Positions 1-6,533 of a stretch of 9,223 bases of DNA are shown here, one piece after another. Position numbers and translations under genes: made by a program. Where the stretch lies: positions 1-9,223 of the forward strand of contig CAJYBL010000049.1 of NCBI GenBank assembly GCA_913064995.1, given 5' to 3'. The notes under the pieces are model-generated. The model searched no databases and was not told the DNA's origin. It worked only from the letters and a program-made list of their open reading frames with translations. This stretch comes from an uncultured Alphaproteobacteria bacterium. Lineage in GTDB: Bacteria > Pseudomonadota > Alphaproteobacteria > Puniceispirillales > Puniceispirillaceae. Position 1 is the first letter of the stretch; each line of letters begins with the position of its first letter.

Positions 1-60
1 GGCATTTTTTGCTGGCAATATTATGATGGCCGTCGGTTTGGCCGTTGGGACATGATTTGA
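1..60 (+). CDS. 3' end of an upstream gene, frame unresolved
   Basis: Two forward frames run in from the left edge and stop close together. One ends at TGA 53-55 with a hydrophobic tail (AFFAGNIMMAVGLAVGT). The other ends at TGA 58-60 with a polar, aromatic tail (GIFCWQYYDGRRFGRWDMI). The first has more G-starting codons, as the real genes here do, and would suit a membrane protein; the second looks like a soluble enzyme end. I cannot decide between them and recognise neither family. Either stop lies 40-45 bases before the aldehyde dehydrogenase start on the same strand, so the two genes are probably co-transcribed. Confidence 0.3.
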   Translation, partial: GIFCWQYYDGRRFGRWDMI

Positions 61-87
61 AATAACCGAAGGCCAAGCCCTTTTTGC

Positions 88-93
88 AAGGAG
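88..93 (+). promoter_or_regulatory. Shine-Dalgarno site of the aldehyde dehydrogenase
   Basis: AAGGAG lies 6 bases before GTG at 100 and 9 bases before ATG at 103. The two start codons are adjacent and in frame, so the site fits both. The ATG at 96-98 is out of frame and too close to the site to be the start. Confidence 0.7.
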
Positions 94-99
94 ATATGC

Positions 100-1578
100 G
101 TGATGAAGACTTATCGACATTATATCAATGGGGCGTTATGTGATCCGGCTTCGGGCGAATGGTTTGATAGTGAAAATCCCTATACGGGTGAAGTATGGGC
201 CAAAATAGCCCGTGGCAATGCCGAAGATGTGGATCGGGCGGTGACAGCGGCAAAAGCCGCCTTTGACGGTGAATGGGGCGCAACCGGCCCAACCGCCCGT
301 GGCAAGCTGATGGTCAAGCTGGCCGAAATTATCGAGCGTGAGGCAGCACGGCTTGGCGAGATCGAAGTTCGTGATAATGGCAAGCTGATTGCCGAAATGG
401 GCGCGCAAACCAAATATCTGGCTGAATGGTATCGCTATTTTGGCGGGCTTGCCGACAAGATTGAAGGCGCGGTCATCCCCTCTGACAAGTCGGGGATTTT
501 TAATTTTACCCGTTATGAGCCGCTTGGCGTTATTGGCATGATTACGGCGTGGAATTCGCCTTTGCTATTGCTGGCATGGAAATTGGCACCGGCTTTGGCC
601 GCGGGAAATACCGCGGTGGTAAAACCATCTGAATATACGTCTGCATCAACATTGGAATTTATGGCACTTATCGAAGAAGCGGGCTTTCCCGCGGGTGTGG
701 TGAATGCAATTACCGGTTTTGGTATGGAGGTTGGCGCGCCTTTGGTCGATCACCCCAATGTTGATAAAATTGCCTTTACCGGCTCGGATGTGTCGGGGCA
801 GAAAATCTATGAAGCAGCGGCTAAAAAAATTATGCCGGTCACGCTAGAACTTGGTGGAAAATCACCCAACATCGTTTTTGAAGATGCCGATTTTGAAGCT
901 GCCGTCATGGGCGCGATTTCAGGAATTTTCGCAGCGACAGGGCAAACCTGTATCGCTGGATCACGGCTTCTTGTGCAGCGTTCGATCCATGATAAATTTG
1001 TAAAGCGACTTGTCGAGGTTGCGGGTGCAGCGAAAATTGGTGATCCAATGTCGACCGAAACGCATGTGGGGCCGGTTACAACCATGCCGCAATATGAAAA
1101 AATCATGGATTATATCAATATTGCGAAATCTGAGGGGGCTGTTTGTGTTCTTGGCGGCGATGCTTATCGCGGTGCGGGGGCAAAGGGCAAACAATTTGTC
1201 CAGCCAACCATCTTTACCGGCGTTGATAACCAAATGCGCATCGCCCAAGAAGAAGTGTTTGGGCCGGTTCTGTCAGTGATCCCATTTGATACTGAAGATG
1301 AGGCAATTGCCATTGGCAATGACATTGTTTACGGGCTGGCTGCTGGGGTCTGGACAAGTGATATTGGCCGTGCTTTGCGTATGTCGGAAAAGCTAAAGGC
1401 GGGAACAGTCTGGGTGAATACCTATCGCGCGGTTAGCTTTACCTCGCCATTTGGTGGCTATAAGCGCAGCGGTGAAGGCCGTGAAAGCGGCAAGGAATCG
1501 ATCAAGGAGTTTTTGCAGGTTAAATCGGTCTGGATTGCCCAGCAAACCACAGCCGCAAACCCCTTTATTATGCGCTGA
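100..1578 (+). CDS. NAD(P)-dependent aldehyde dehydrogenase
   Basis: A full-length aldehyde dehydrogenase of the classical superfamily (492 residues; usual length about 480-500), oxidising an aldehyde to its carboxylate in the cytoplasm. Visible landmarks are Asn152 in AWNSP (oxyanion), Lys175 in VVKPSE (cofactor ribose), the FTGS turn at 226-229, the general base Glu250 in LELGGKSP, the nucleophile Cys284 in GQTCIAGSR, Glu385 in EEVFGP, and the C-terminal SPFGGYKRSG segment around 449-458. The catalytic set is complete, so it should be active. The start is GTG 100 or ATG 103 behind a strong AAGGAG; the shorter form loses only one Met. The substrate cannot be read from sequence: the tail SIKEFLQVKSVWI is typical of many substrate-ambiguous proteobacterial members. 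It follows a gene cut by the window edge and converges on the methyltransferase gene with a 46-base gap. Confidence 0.95.
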   Translation: MMKTYRHYINGALCDPASGEWFDSENPYTGEVWAKIARGNAEDVDRAVTAAKAAFDGEWGATGPTARGKLMVKLAEIIEREAARLGEIEVRDNGKLIAEMGAQTKYLAEWYRYFGGLADKIEGAVIPSDKSGIFNFTRYEPLGVIGMITAWNSPLLLLAWKLAPALAAGNTAVVKPSEYTSASTLEFMALIEEAGFPAGVVNAITGFGMEVGAPLVDHPNVDKIAFTGSDVSGQKIYEAAAKKIMPVTLELGGKSPNIVFEDADFEAAVMGAISGIFAATGQTCIAGSRLLVQRSIHDKFVKRLVEVAGAAKIGDPMSTETHVGPVTTMPQYEKIMDYINIAKSEGAVCVLGGDAYRGAGAKGKQFVQPTIFTGVDNQMRIAQEEVFGPVLSVIPFDTEDEAIAIGNDIVYGLAAGVWTSDIGRALRMSEKLKAGTVWVNTYRAVSFTSPFGGYKRSGEGRESGKESIKEFLQVKSVWIAQQTTAANPFIMR

Positions 1579-1583
1579 TAATT

Positions 1584-1595
1584 ATTAGCGCTAAT
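1584..1595. repeat. 12-bp perfect palindrome between convergent genes
   Basis: ATTAGCGCTAAT is a perfect 12-bp palindrome six bases after the aldehyde dehydrogenase stop, in the 46-base gap between two convergent genes. It has no loop and no T-run, so it is not a standard intrinsic terminator. No other terminator is visible in the gap. Confidence 0.4.
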
Positions 1596-1624
1596 TCGAT
1601 GCTGGCTTGACGTTTGCTGGCCTA

Positions 1625-2194
1625 TCAATCTTTGATATAAAGGTTTTTCGCTTGGCGTTTTGCTGTTAGTCGCTGAATGATGGCGGGTTTTGGCTGGTCA
1701 ATTCTGCCGTGAAAATAATCAAGAATAGTGAAGTCATCAGGCAGTCTTGCGGCCAGCTCGCCGTCCTGTAACAGAAAGTCAGGATTGCTTGGGCGGCCAA
1801 AGGCTTCATTGCCGGTGGCAAAGGTTTCATAGGCAAGATAGCCGCCCTGCCGCACAAGCCCGAATAAATCATCAAGCCGTGGCCGGTAAAGGTAATTGGT
1901 GACAATCACAATATCGAACCCATCATCAGCAAAGCCCCAGATATTCGTACTTTCCAGATCAAATTGGCAGATTTCAATCTGCGGGCATCTGGCCTTTAAC
2001 GCTTCTAATGCGGCGTGATCGCGGTCAATTGCGAGGAATGAGAACCGGCCTGGAAAAGCATGATTCAGCGCGCAGCAATGCCGCCCGCCGCCTGCCGCAA
2101 AATCAAGAACTCTGGCGCCATCGGGCCAGTTTTGCGCCTGCTGCATAATCCAATCAGATGGTGGCGATAGGGAGGGTGGGTTGGTCATTGGCAT
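1625..2194 (-). CDS. Class I SAM-dependent methyltransferase (small, TehB-like fold)
   Basis: A 189-residue single-domain Rossmann methyltransferase. Motif I is VLDFAAGGGRH at 29-39, the acidic end of strand beta-2 is Asp57 in AIDRD, motif II/III contains FDLE with Asp79, and a post-motif NYLYRP begins at Asn100. The block YETFATGNEAFGRPSNPDFL (122-141) marks a widespread bacterial subfamily usually annotated only as class I methyltransferase; its methyl acceptor is unknown to me. Two starts are possible: ATG 2194, overlapping the hydrolase gene by 10 bases, or ATG 2188, which gives a classic 4-base ATGA overlap with the hydrolase stop and a protein two residues shorter. Neither has a good ribosome-binding site, which suggests translational coupling to the hydrolase. 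It is the last gene of the LysR-hydrolase-methyltransferase run. Confidence 0.88.
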   Translation of the reverse strand: MPMTNPPSLSPPSDWIMQQAQNWPDGARVLDFAAGGGRHCCALNHAFPGRFSFLAIDRDHAALEALKARCPQIEICQFDLESTNIWGFADDGFDIVIVTNYLYRPRLDDLFGLVRQGGYLAYETFATGNEAFGRPSNPDFLLQDGELAARLPDDFTILDYFHGRIDQPKPAIIQRLTAKRQAKNLYIKD

Positions 2195-3081
2195 GACGGG
2201 TCTGTTTTGGTGAAAAAACGGGTAAGGGCGGCCAAGGTTTGATCGGGTGCTTCTTCGGCCAGAAAATGCCCGCTATTTATCGCCTGACCCTCAACATGGC
2301 TGGCATAGTTTTGCCACTCGCTAATCACATCATAATGTTTACCAACAAATCCGATATCGCCCCATAGCACCAAAACTGGCATCGCCAGTTTTTTGCCATT
2401 ATCGGCAGCGTCATGGTCTAGATCAATGCTGGCTGCAGCACGATAATCCTCACAACTGGCGTGAATGGTGGCCGGATTTGAAAAACAGCGCAAATATTCG
2501 GCAAAGGCCTGATTGGTAATGGCGCCTTTGGTGCGACCCCAATGACCGGTTTTGTGATGCAGAAAAAATTCTGGATCATGGCCGATCAATGTTTCGGGAA
2601 AGGGGGCTGGCTGAATCAAAAAGAACCAATGGTAATAGGCGGTGGCAAACGCCTTGTCGGTTGTGCCATACATCGCCTCGGTTGGCGCGATATCAAGCAC
2701 GGCAAGATGGGTCACCGCATCAGGGTAATCACGCGCCAAACGATGGGCAACTCGCCCGCCACGATCATGGCCAGCAACGGCAAAATGATCATGTCCCAAC
2801 GCTCTCATCAGCGCCATCATATCTGCCGCCATAGTGCGTTTTGAATAGGGGTTGTGATTGGCGTCGGTTTTTGGCTTGTCACTATCGCCATAGCCTCGGA
2901 GGTCAGGGATCACAACGCTGAACTGGCTGGCAAGGGCAGGGGCAATCTTATGCCACATATAGCCGGTCTGCGGATAACCATGAAGCAGTAACAGCGGCGG
3001 CCCCGTTCCGGCCATGCGAAAATGAATGCCAACCCCGTCATGGATATTTGTGCTGTTGGTAAAGTCAGTGGTGAAATCCAT
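2185..3081 (-). CDS. Alpha/beta hydrolase of fluoroacetate dehalogenase type
   Basis: A complete 298-residue alpha/beta hydrolase. Seen in sequence: oxyanion-loop HGYPQT (34-39), DLRGYGDSDKP (60-70), nucleophile elbow GHDRGGR with Asp106, acid Asp130 in LDIAPT, and base His272 in SGHFL. Arg107 and Arg110 flank the nucleophile and His151-Trp152 lie in YYHWFFLIQPAP, with Tyr213 in EDYRA. Family knowledge: in the Rhodopseudomonas palustris fluoroacetate dehalogenase (RPA1163) the triad is Asp110/Asp134/His280, Arg111 and Arg114 bind the carboxylate, and His155/Trp156/Tyr219 bind the halide. All have counterparts here, most at a constant offset of four. An Asp nucleophile argues against an esterase; an epoxide hydrolase would be expected to carry two lid tyrosines instead. 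The inferred role is hydrolytic dehalogenation of a 2-haloacid such as fluoro- or chloroacetate to glycolate; the natural substrate is unproven. An AAGGG site 9 bases upstream (3091-3095) supports the start. The LysR gene ends 26 bases upstream. Confidence 0.88.
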   Translation of the reverse strand: MDFTTDFTNSTNIHDGVGIHFRMAGTGPPLLLLHGYPQTGYMWHKIAPALASQFSVVIPDLRGYGDSDKPKTDANHNPYSKRTMAADMMALMRALGHDHFAVAGHDRGGRVAHRLARDYPDAVTHLAVLDIAPTEAMYGTTDKAFATAYYHWFFLIQPAPFPETLIGHDPEFFLHHKTGHWGRTKGAITNQAFAEYLRCFSNPATIHASCEDYRAAASIDLDHDAADNGKKLAMPVLVLWGDIGFVGKHYDVISEWQNYASHVEGQAINSGHFLAEEAPDQTLAALTRFFTKTDPSCQ

Positions 3082-3107
3082 CTGTGGCTGCCCTTTGATT
3101 ACGGCCG

Positions 3108-4037
3108 TTACGCTTGGGGTGACCGTTTGGCTGATGAGGTTGTTTTTACATGCTGCCAGATATGGTCAAGCTGGCTGTCCTTTTTGCGGTTTAGGCGCAT
3201 GAGGTTGATGGTAAGACCAATATCCCATTGATCGGCACCAGCCCGGCAAAGAACACCGGTCTGAATGTCAGCGGCAATCAGGCTTTGGGGAAGCCACGAC
3301 ACCCCCGAACCGTTCCAAGCACGAACCCGAAGCGCGCCAACCATCGAATTTTGATAAACCGGCTTTAACCGGTCGCGATCAATGCGGCCAGCCATATGGC
3401 GCGAAAACAGCTTGCCAAGTGATGATCCGGGTGAAAAGCCGATATGGGGAAGCGAGGCGCTGGTTTCATCATCCAATGAATATAAGGGGCGGCCATTTTC
3501 ATCGGGCTTGCAAACAGGCACCAGCCTGTCGGTTCCGATTTCGATGGCCTCGCTGATGGCACCGCCCGCGCGCCCATCAATAAGTGGATTGTTATAGGCA
3601 ATCAGGAAATCAACATCGCCAGCCAGAAAACTGCTTATGCAATCGGGAAGATCATCAACCCGAAGGCGTGACATAATTGGCCCAAAGCTATTTTCAAAGC
3701 CTTGTAACCAATCGGGGAAAAATCGCCAAGCCACCGAATGCTGGGCGGCAAAACGAACAACATAGTGATCGGCCATCAAGTTGCTTTGTTGTAAAATATT
3801 CCGTTCATCAGCAAGTCTTTTAAAAGATGACAAAGCCACATCAAGGATCTGCTCGCCAGCCGGCGTTAGCTGGACAGGGCGTGAACGGCGGTCAACAAGC
3901 GCAAATCCAGCCCAATCTTCTAAAGCCTTAATGCGTCGGCTCAAGGCCGGCTGGCTTATATGCGATTTTTGCGCGGCCAATGAGAAATGGCCAGTTTCCT
4001 GAACGGCTGCCAGGTCATCAAACCATTGAAAATTCAT
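3108..4037 (-). CDS. LysR-type transcriptional regulator
   Basis: A 309-residue LysR-family regulator when started at ATG 4037. The N-terminus MNFQWFDDLAAVQETGHFS is the canonical family opening; the winged helix-turn-helix covers about residues 3-62, with the recognition helix in HISQPALSRRIKALE. The effector-binding domain runs from about 92 to 295. An upstream in-frame ATG at 4115 would add 26 residues unlike any LysR start, while GGAG (4049-4052) sits 11 bases before ATG 4037, so I prefer the shorter form. The FQWFxDLxAVxETGHFSxAA style resembles the QseD/HypT branch, but I would not assign a ligand. It is divergent from the PLP enzyme gene at 4188, a classic arrangement for regulator and target, and lies upstream of the hydrolase gene on its own strand, so either or both could be targets. 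The C-terminal tail (KTTSSAKRSPQA) is basic and probably disordered. Confidence 0.93.
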   Translation of the reverse strand: MNFQWFDDLAAVQETGHFSLAAQKSHISQPALSRRIKALEDWAGFALVDRRSRPVQLTPAGEQILDVALSSFKRLADERNILQQSNLMADHYVVRFAAQHSVAWRFFPDWLQGFENSFGPIMSRLRVDDLPDCISSFLAGDVDFLIAYNNPLIDGRAGGAISEAIEIGTDRLVPVCKPDENGRPLYSLDDETSASLPHIGFSPGSSLGKLFSRHMAGRIDRDRLKPVYQNSMVGALRVRAWNGSGVSWLPQSLIAADIQTGVLCRAGADQWDIGLTINLMRLNRKKDSQLDHIWQHVKTTSSAKRSPQA

Positions 4038-4052
4038 GATTATGATTGCTCC

Positions 4053-4067
4053 ATGCAAAAAACGCAT
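4053..4067. promoter_or_regulatory. Candidate LysR-type operator (ATGC-N7-GCAT)
   Basis: ATGCAAAAAACGCAT is a perfect 4+4 inverted repeat with a 7-base AT-rich centre and contains the T-N11-A signature of LysR-type recognition sites (T4054, A4066). It abuts the Shine-Dalgarno of the LysR gene, so binding there could repress the regulator's own gene. ATGCAAAA recurs at 4075-4082, exactly 22 bases (about two helical turns) after the first copy at 4053-4060, and GCAT again at 4092-4095, as expected for a second, weaker activation half-site towards the gene at 4188. Binding is inferred. Confidence 0.55.
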
Positions 4068-4124
4068 CATGTGAATGCAAAATAAACATTGGCATTTCTG
4101 ATAAAAGAGCGTCAAGTTTTTTCA

Positions 4125-4130
4125 TATAGT
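4125..4130 (+). promoter_or_regulatory. Possible -10 element for the PLP enzyme gene
   Basis: TATAGT at 4125-4130 resembles a -10 box and would start transcription near 4137, about 50 bases before the ATG. No recognisable -35 lies 16-18 bases upstream (the position reads TAAAAG), which would suit a promoter that depends on an activator such as the divergent LysR protein. A weak call. Confidence 0.3.
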
Positions 4131-4187
4131 GTCGCGCCGCAAATGGCGTTTTTGGTGTAACTTTAACAAAAGAACGGATGCCATAGA

Positions 4188-5204
4188 ATGGCTAAAACGC
4201 TAAGTGAATTTCCCTCAGTTCCCCTTTGCCACCAGCCAACGCCGCTGGAATTTATGCCGCGGATGAGTGAATCGCTTGGCGGGCCAAGGCTATGGATCAA
4301 ACGCGATGATTGCACCGGCCTTGCGACCGGTGGCAACAAAACGCGCAAGCTGGAATTTTTGATTGCTGATGCGATTGAAAAAGGCGCTGATATGGTGGTG
4401 ACACAGGGCGCGGTTCAATCAAATCACGTCCGTCAGACGGCCGCTGCCGCCTGCAAATTTGGCCTTGATTGCCATGCGCTTTTGGAACGGCGTGTGCCGG
4501 GTCGGGAAGATGATTACGAAACCACAGGCAATGTTCTTTTTGATCAGATGTTTGGCATAAGCCTTGAATTTCGGCCAGCGGGTCTGGATATGAATGCCGA
4601 AGCGATGGCGGTAACTGAAAAGCTGGCTGCGGCTGGTCGCAAACCTTATTTCATTCCGGGCGGTGGTTCGAATGAAATTGGCGCGCTTGGATATGTTTCC
4701 TGCGCCTATGAATTGCTTGACCAGATCAAAGCTAATAATCTTGATGTTGGCTGGATTGTTCTAGCTACGGGGAGTGCGGGAACGCATGCTGGTATGCTTG
4801 CTGGTCTGCATGCAGCCGGGTCAACAATTCCGGTTATGGGGATTAGCGTTCGCCAGCCTGAGGACAAGCAAATTGCCTCGGTTCACAAACTGGCAGTTTT
4901 AACCGCTGCACAATTGACCGATACGCCACTTGGTGTTGAAAAAGTGATTGTCGATGATGGCTATGTTGGCGTTGGTTATGGCCAACCAACCCAAGGCACG
5001 CTTGACGCAATTAACCTGATCGCACGGCGTGAGGGGCTGCTTTTTGATCCGGTTTATTCGGGCAAGGGGCTTGCTGGCATGATTGGGCTTGCTGGTCAGA
5101 GTTTTTTCGAGTGTGACAAAGATGTCATCTTTTTACATACTGGTGGCGCAGCGGCATTGTTTGCCTATGGCAACCAATTGGCAGAAAATGCGGCAAATGG
5201 ATAA
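4188..5204 (+). CDS. D-cysteine desulfhydrase / L-cysteate sulfo-lyase family PLP enzyme
   Basis: A full-length (338 residues) fold-type II PLP enzyme of the ACC deaminase/D-cysteine desulfhydrase family. Lys51 in GGNKTRKLE forms the internal aldimine, Ser78-Asn79-His80 in QSNHVRQTAAAA is the conserved active-site block, and TGSAGTH (194-200) binds the PLP phosphate. The two positions that separate the activities are informative: true ACC deaminases have Glu (VYEGK) and Leu (HLGG), whereas this protein has Ser291 in VYSGKG and Thr318 in HTGG, as in desulfhydrases. So it should cleave a cysteine-like substrate to pyruvate, ammonia and a sulfur product. CuyA, the L-cysteate sulfo-lyase of marine Ruegeria, belongs to the same group and cannot be excluded; I therefore give no gene symbol. 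The start ATG 4188 has a modest CGGA 9 bases upstream. It is divergent from the LysR gene and is followed by a decayed transporter gene and a transporter. Confidence 0.92.
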   Translation: MAKTLSEFPSVPLCHQPTPLEFMPRMSESLGGPRLWIKRDDCTGLATGGNKTRKLEFLIADAIEKGADMVVTQGAVQSNHVRQTAAAACKFGLDCHALLERRVPGREDDYETTGNVLFDQMFGISLEFRPAGLDMNAEAMAVTEKLAAAGRKPYFIPGGGSNEIGALGYVSCAYELLDQIKANNLDVGWIVLATGSAGTHAGMLAGLHAAGSTIPVMGISVRQPEDKQIASVHKLAVLTAAQLTDTPLGVEKVIVDDGYVGVGYGQPTQGTLDAINLIARREGLLFDPVYSGKGLAGMIGLAGQSFFECDKDVIFLHTGGAAALFAYGNQLAENAANG

Positions 5205-5205
5205 T

Positions 5206-5478
5206 GCGTTTAAACTAAGCCCATCGGCCATGATGGTGGAAGGCAGATCATTATGATCTGTCGCTTGCCAGCCCGTCAATTCATGCCTGTGTCAATCTAA
5301 AGATTGTGTTAAGCCTTGCCATGGTTTTGTGGCATCGCTGTTTGGGGTGAGGAGGCTTGGTGAAGGTGTCCTGGAAGCATTTCAATATGCCAATGTTGGT
5401 CCGGCTATTATGGTAGGCTTTGCCTTTTTGTTTTGTGCAATGATCCTTGACCGGATCGTTCAGGGCGGTAAACAATAG
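5206..5478 (+). pseudogene. Remnant of a ProW-like ABC transporter permease (C-terminal end)
   Basis: The 278-base gap between the PLP enzyme and the next transporter holds a broken gene. From 5328 to the TAG at 5476-5478 one frame reads VASLFGVRRLGEGVLEAFQY, then ANVGPAIMVGFAFLFCAMIL, then DRIVQGGKQ: the last membrane segment and end of glycine betaine/proline (ProW/OpuAB) permeases, which read like IGAGGLG...QYANVG...AILDRIVQG. Upstream of a four-T run at 5324-5327 the reading continues only in another frame, as LASPSIHACVNLKIVLSLAM, matching the family's LPLALPSIFAGVNQ...LSLAMV. A single lost T joins both pieces. Further left (5206-5240) FKLSPSAMMVE in the first frame resembles the EAFGLSP segment, then a stop at 5254 intervenes. 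There is no room for the N-terminal part or for the ATP-binding subunit, so this is a fossil. Assigned from remembered family motifs, without alignment. Its stop is 4 bases before the next gene's ATG. Confidence 0.72.
5244..5260. repeat. 17-bp perfect palindrome after the PLP enzyme gene
   Basis: CAGATCATTATGATCTG is a perfect palindrome around a central T, 39 bases after the PLP enzyme stop and within the decayed permease. RNA could form a short hairpin, but with few GC pairs and no following T-run it is a poor terminator. It may be an inserted sequence, since it interrupts the readable permease remnant, or a protein-binding site. Confidence 0.45.
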
Positions 5479-5482
5479 CGGC

Positions 5483-6475
5483 ATGAACTTTCATCTGTTT
5501 CTTTGGCTTCTCGCGGCAAGCGGGCGTCATGCCCGTATTCTGTTGCCGCTTGGTGTGGTGCTGGCCTTGCTATTGCCAAGCAGCGGTGCCTTTTTCAAAC
5601 CGGCTGCGCCTTATATCCTTGCGGTTCTGATTGGTGCGGCACTTGTACGGCTCGATATTGGGGCGGTTTTGAAAGCCGCGCTTCAACCGCAAAGATTAAT
5701 CCGCAATTTTGCCATTTCGCTTGGTCTTTTAATCATTGTGCCAGTGGTTTTTTTTACCGCGGCAAAATGGTTTGGCCTTCCCAATCATTTCTTGCCATTG
5801 GTTACATGGTATGCGGTGGCGCCGCCAATTGGCACAACGATCTGGATGTGCATCTTTTTAGGGTTTACCGCACCGATTGCGATGGAAATTGTTGTTCTGA
5901 CAAATTTGCTGGCACCTTTTACCGGCCCTTATCTTGGTGAATATCTTCTTGGCGCGGCGGTGCCGATATCATCGGCAATGCTTTGTTTTCGGCTAGGCGT
6001 CATTCTTGGTGGTGGCCTATTATTAGCGTTGCTTGCCAAAAAGATTCTTGGTCAAGACCGGATCGAGTCCAACCGGCATCGGCTGGATGGGGTGTCAACC
6101 TTGTCCATGCTTGCTTTTCTTCTTCCGGTTTTTGACGGCATTGGCGCGATGGTCATGACCTCACCAATTTTGGCGATGGCCTGTCTTGGGCTTGTTTGTG
6201 GGCTGAATTTCGGCTCGCAGGCGTTGGTTTTTGCCGGTGGCCGGTTGCTTGGCCGTTTTGGCCAGTTTGGCCGCGCTGTATCCGTCAAAGCCATGCCGTT
6301 TCCCGAGGGCACGCGTTCGGTTGCGGTTGTCGCTGGCAATCGTAATCTTGGGCTGTATTTTGCCGCGTTACCCGCTGATCCGTTATTTGCACTTTTTGTT
6401 GCAGCCTATCAATTACCGCTTTACCTTACCCCGATGGTGGCTGGCTGGTTTGCCGATCGGTCACGAGATGCATGA
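5483..6475 (+). CDS. BASS/SBF-type (bile acid:sodium symporter-like) membrane transporter
   Basis: A 330-residue polytopic inner-membrane protein, about nine or ten helices, of the BART superfamily related to bile-acid:sodium symporters and arsenite/auxin carriers. Hydrophobic stretches lie near residues 18-33, 42-54, 70-92, 103-118, 120-135, 145-177, 205-225, 227-241 and 286-321. The repeat-crossing motifs are present: APPIGTT at 113-119 and AGNRNLGLYFAAL at 274-286, the latter being the family's conserved GNRN segment. The substrate is unknown; relatives move organic anions with sodium. ATG 5483 is preferred over an in-frame TTG at 5447: the longer form would add 12 polar residues encoded inside the ABC-permease remnant. 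Ribosome-binding sequence is weak, and the start lies 4 bases after the remnant's TAG, consistent with past translational coupling to that permease. It is co-directional with the PLP enzyme upstream and AzlC downstream (58-base gap). Confidence 0.85.
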   Translation: MNFHLFLWLLAASGRHARILLPLGVVLALLLPSSGAFFKPAAPYILAVLIGAALVRLDIGAVLKAALQPQRLIRNFAISLGLLIIVPVVFFTAAKWFGLPNHFLPLVTWYAVAPPIGTTIWMCIFLGFTAPIAMEIVVLTNLLAPFTGPYLGEYLLGAAVPISSAMLCFRLGVILGGGLLLALLAKKILGQDRIESNRHRLDGVSTLSMLAFLLPVFDGIGAMVMTSPILAMACLGLVCGLNFGSQALVFAGGRLLGRFGQFGRAVSVKAMPFPEGTRSVAVVAGNRNLGLYFAALPADPLFALFVAAYQLPLYLTPMVAGWFADRSRDA

Positions 6476-6533
6476 TTTTTGACCCCATTATTCGACTGAC
6501 GATTATTCGGCACTCGTCCCTTCATGAGACCGC

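Noticed and set aside
807..1106. Minus-strand open frames of 90-100 codons opposite the aldehyde dehydrogenase
   Set aside because: They are antisense to a gene with complete catalytic motifs, show no ribosome site and look like no protein family.
4038..4115. N-terminal extension of the LysR protein to ATG 4115 (26 extra residues)
   Set aside because: The extra residues do not look like LysR sequence and would cover the candidate operator. The canonical start at 4037 has GGAG upstream.
4135..4153. CGCC-N6-GGCG followed by five T residues upstream of the PLP enzyme, resembling a terminator or attenuator
   Set aside because: The stem is only four pairs with a six-base loop, too weak for an intrinsic terminator, and no leader peptide or alternative stem is visible.
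5257..5478. A 73-codon open frame that could be annotated as a small hypothetical protein
   Set aside because: Its first third is Cys-rich out-of-frame sequence with no start codon carrying a ribosome site. The remainder matches only the end of an ABC permease, so a remnant explains it better.
5503..5940. A 145-codon open frame inside the BASS-type transporter, same strand, shifted frame
   Set aside because: It is rich in Cys, Trp and Arg with no family features, and it lies fully within a gene whose own frame encodes clean membrane helices and the GNRN motif.
6487..6509. Direct repeat ATTATTCG at 6487-6494 and 6502-6509 before azlC
   Set aside because: Eight bases at 15-base spacing in a 58-base gap with no symmetry or promoter elements; chance is a sufficient explanation.
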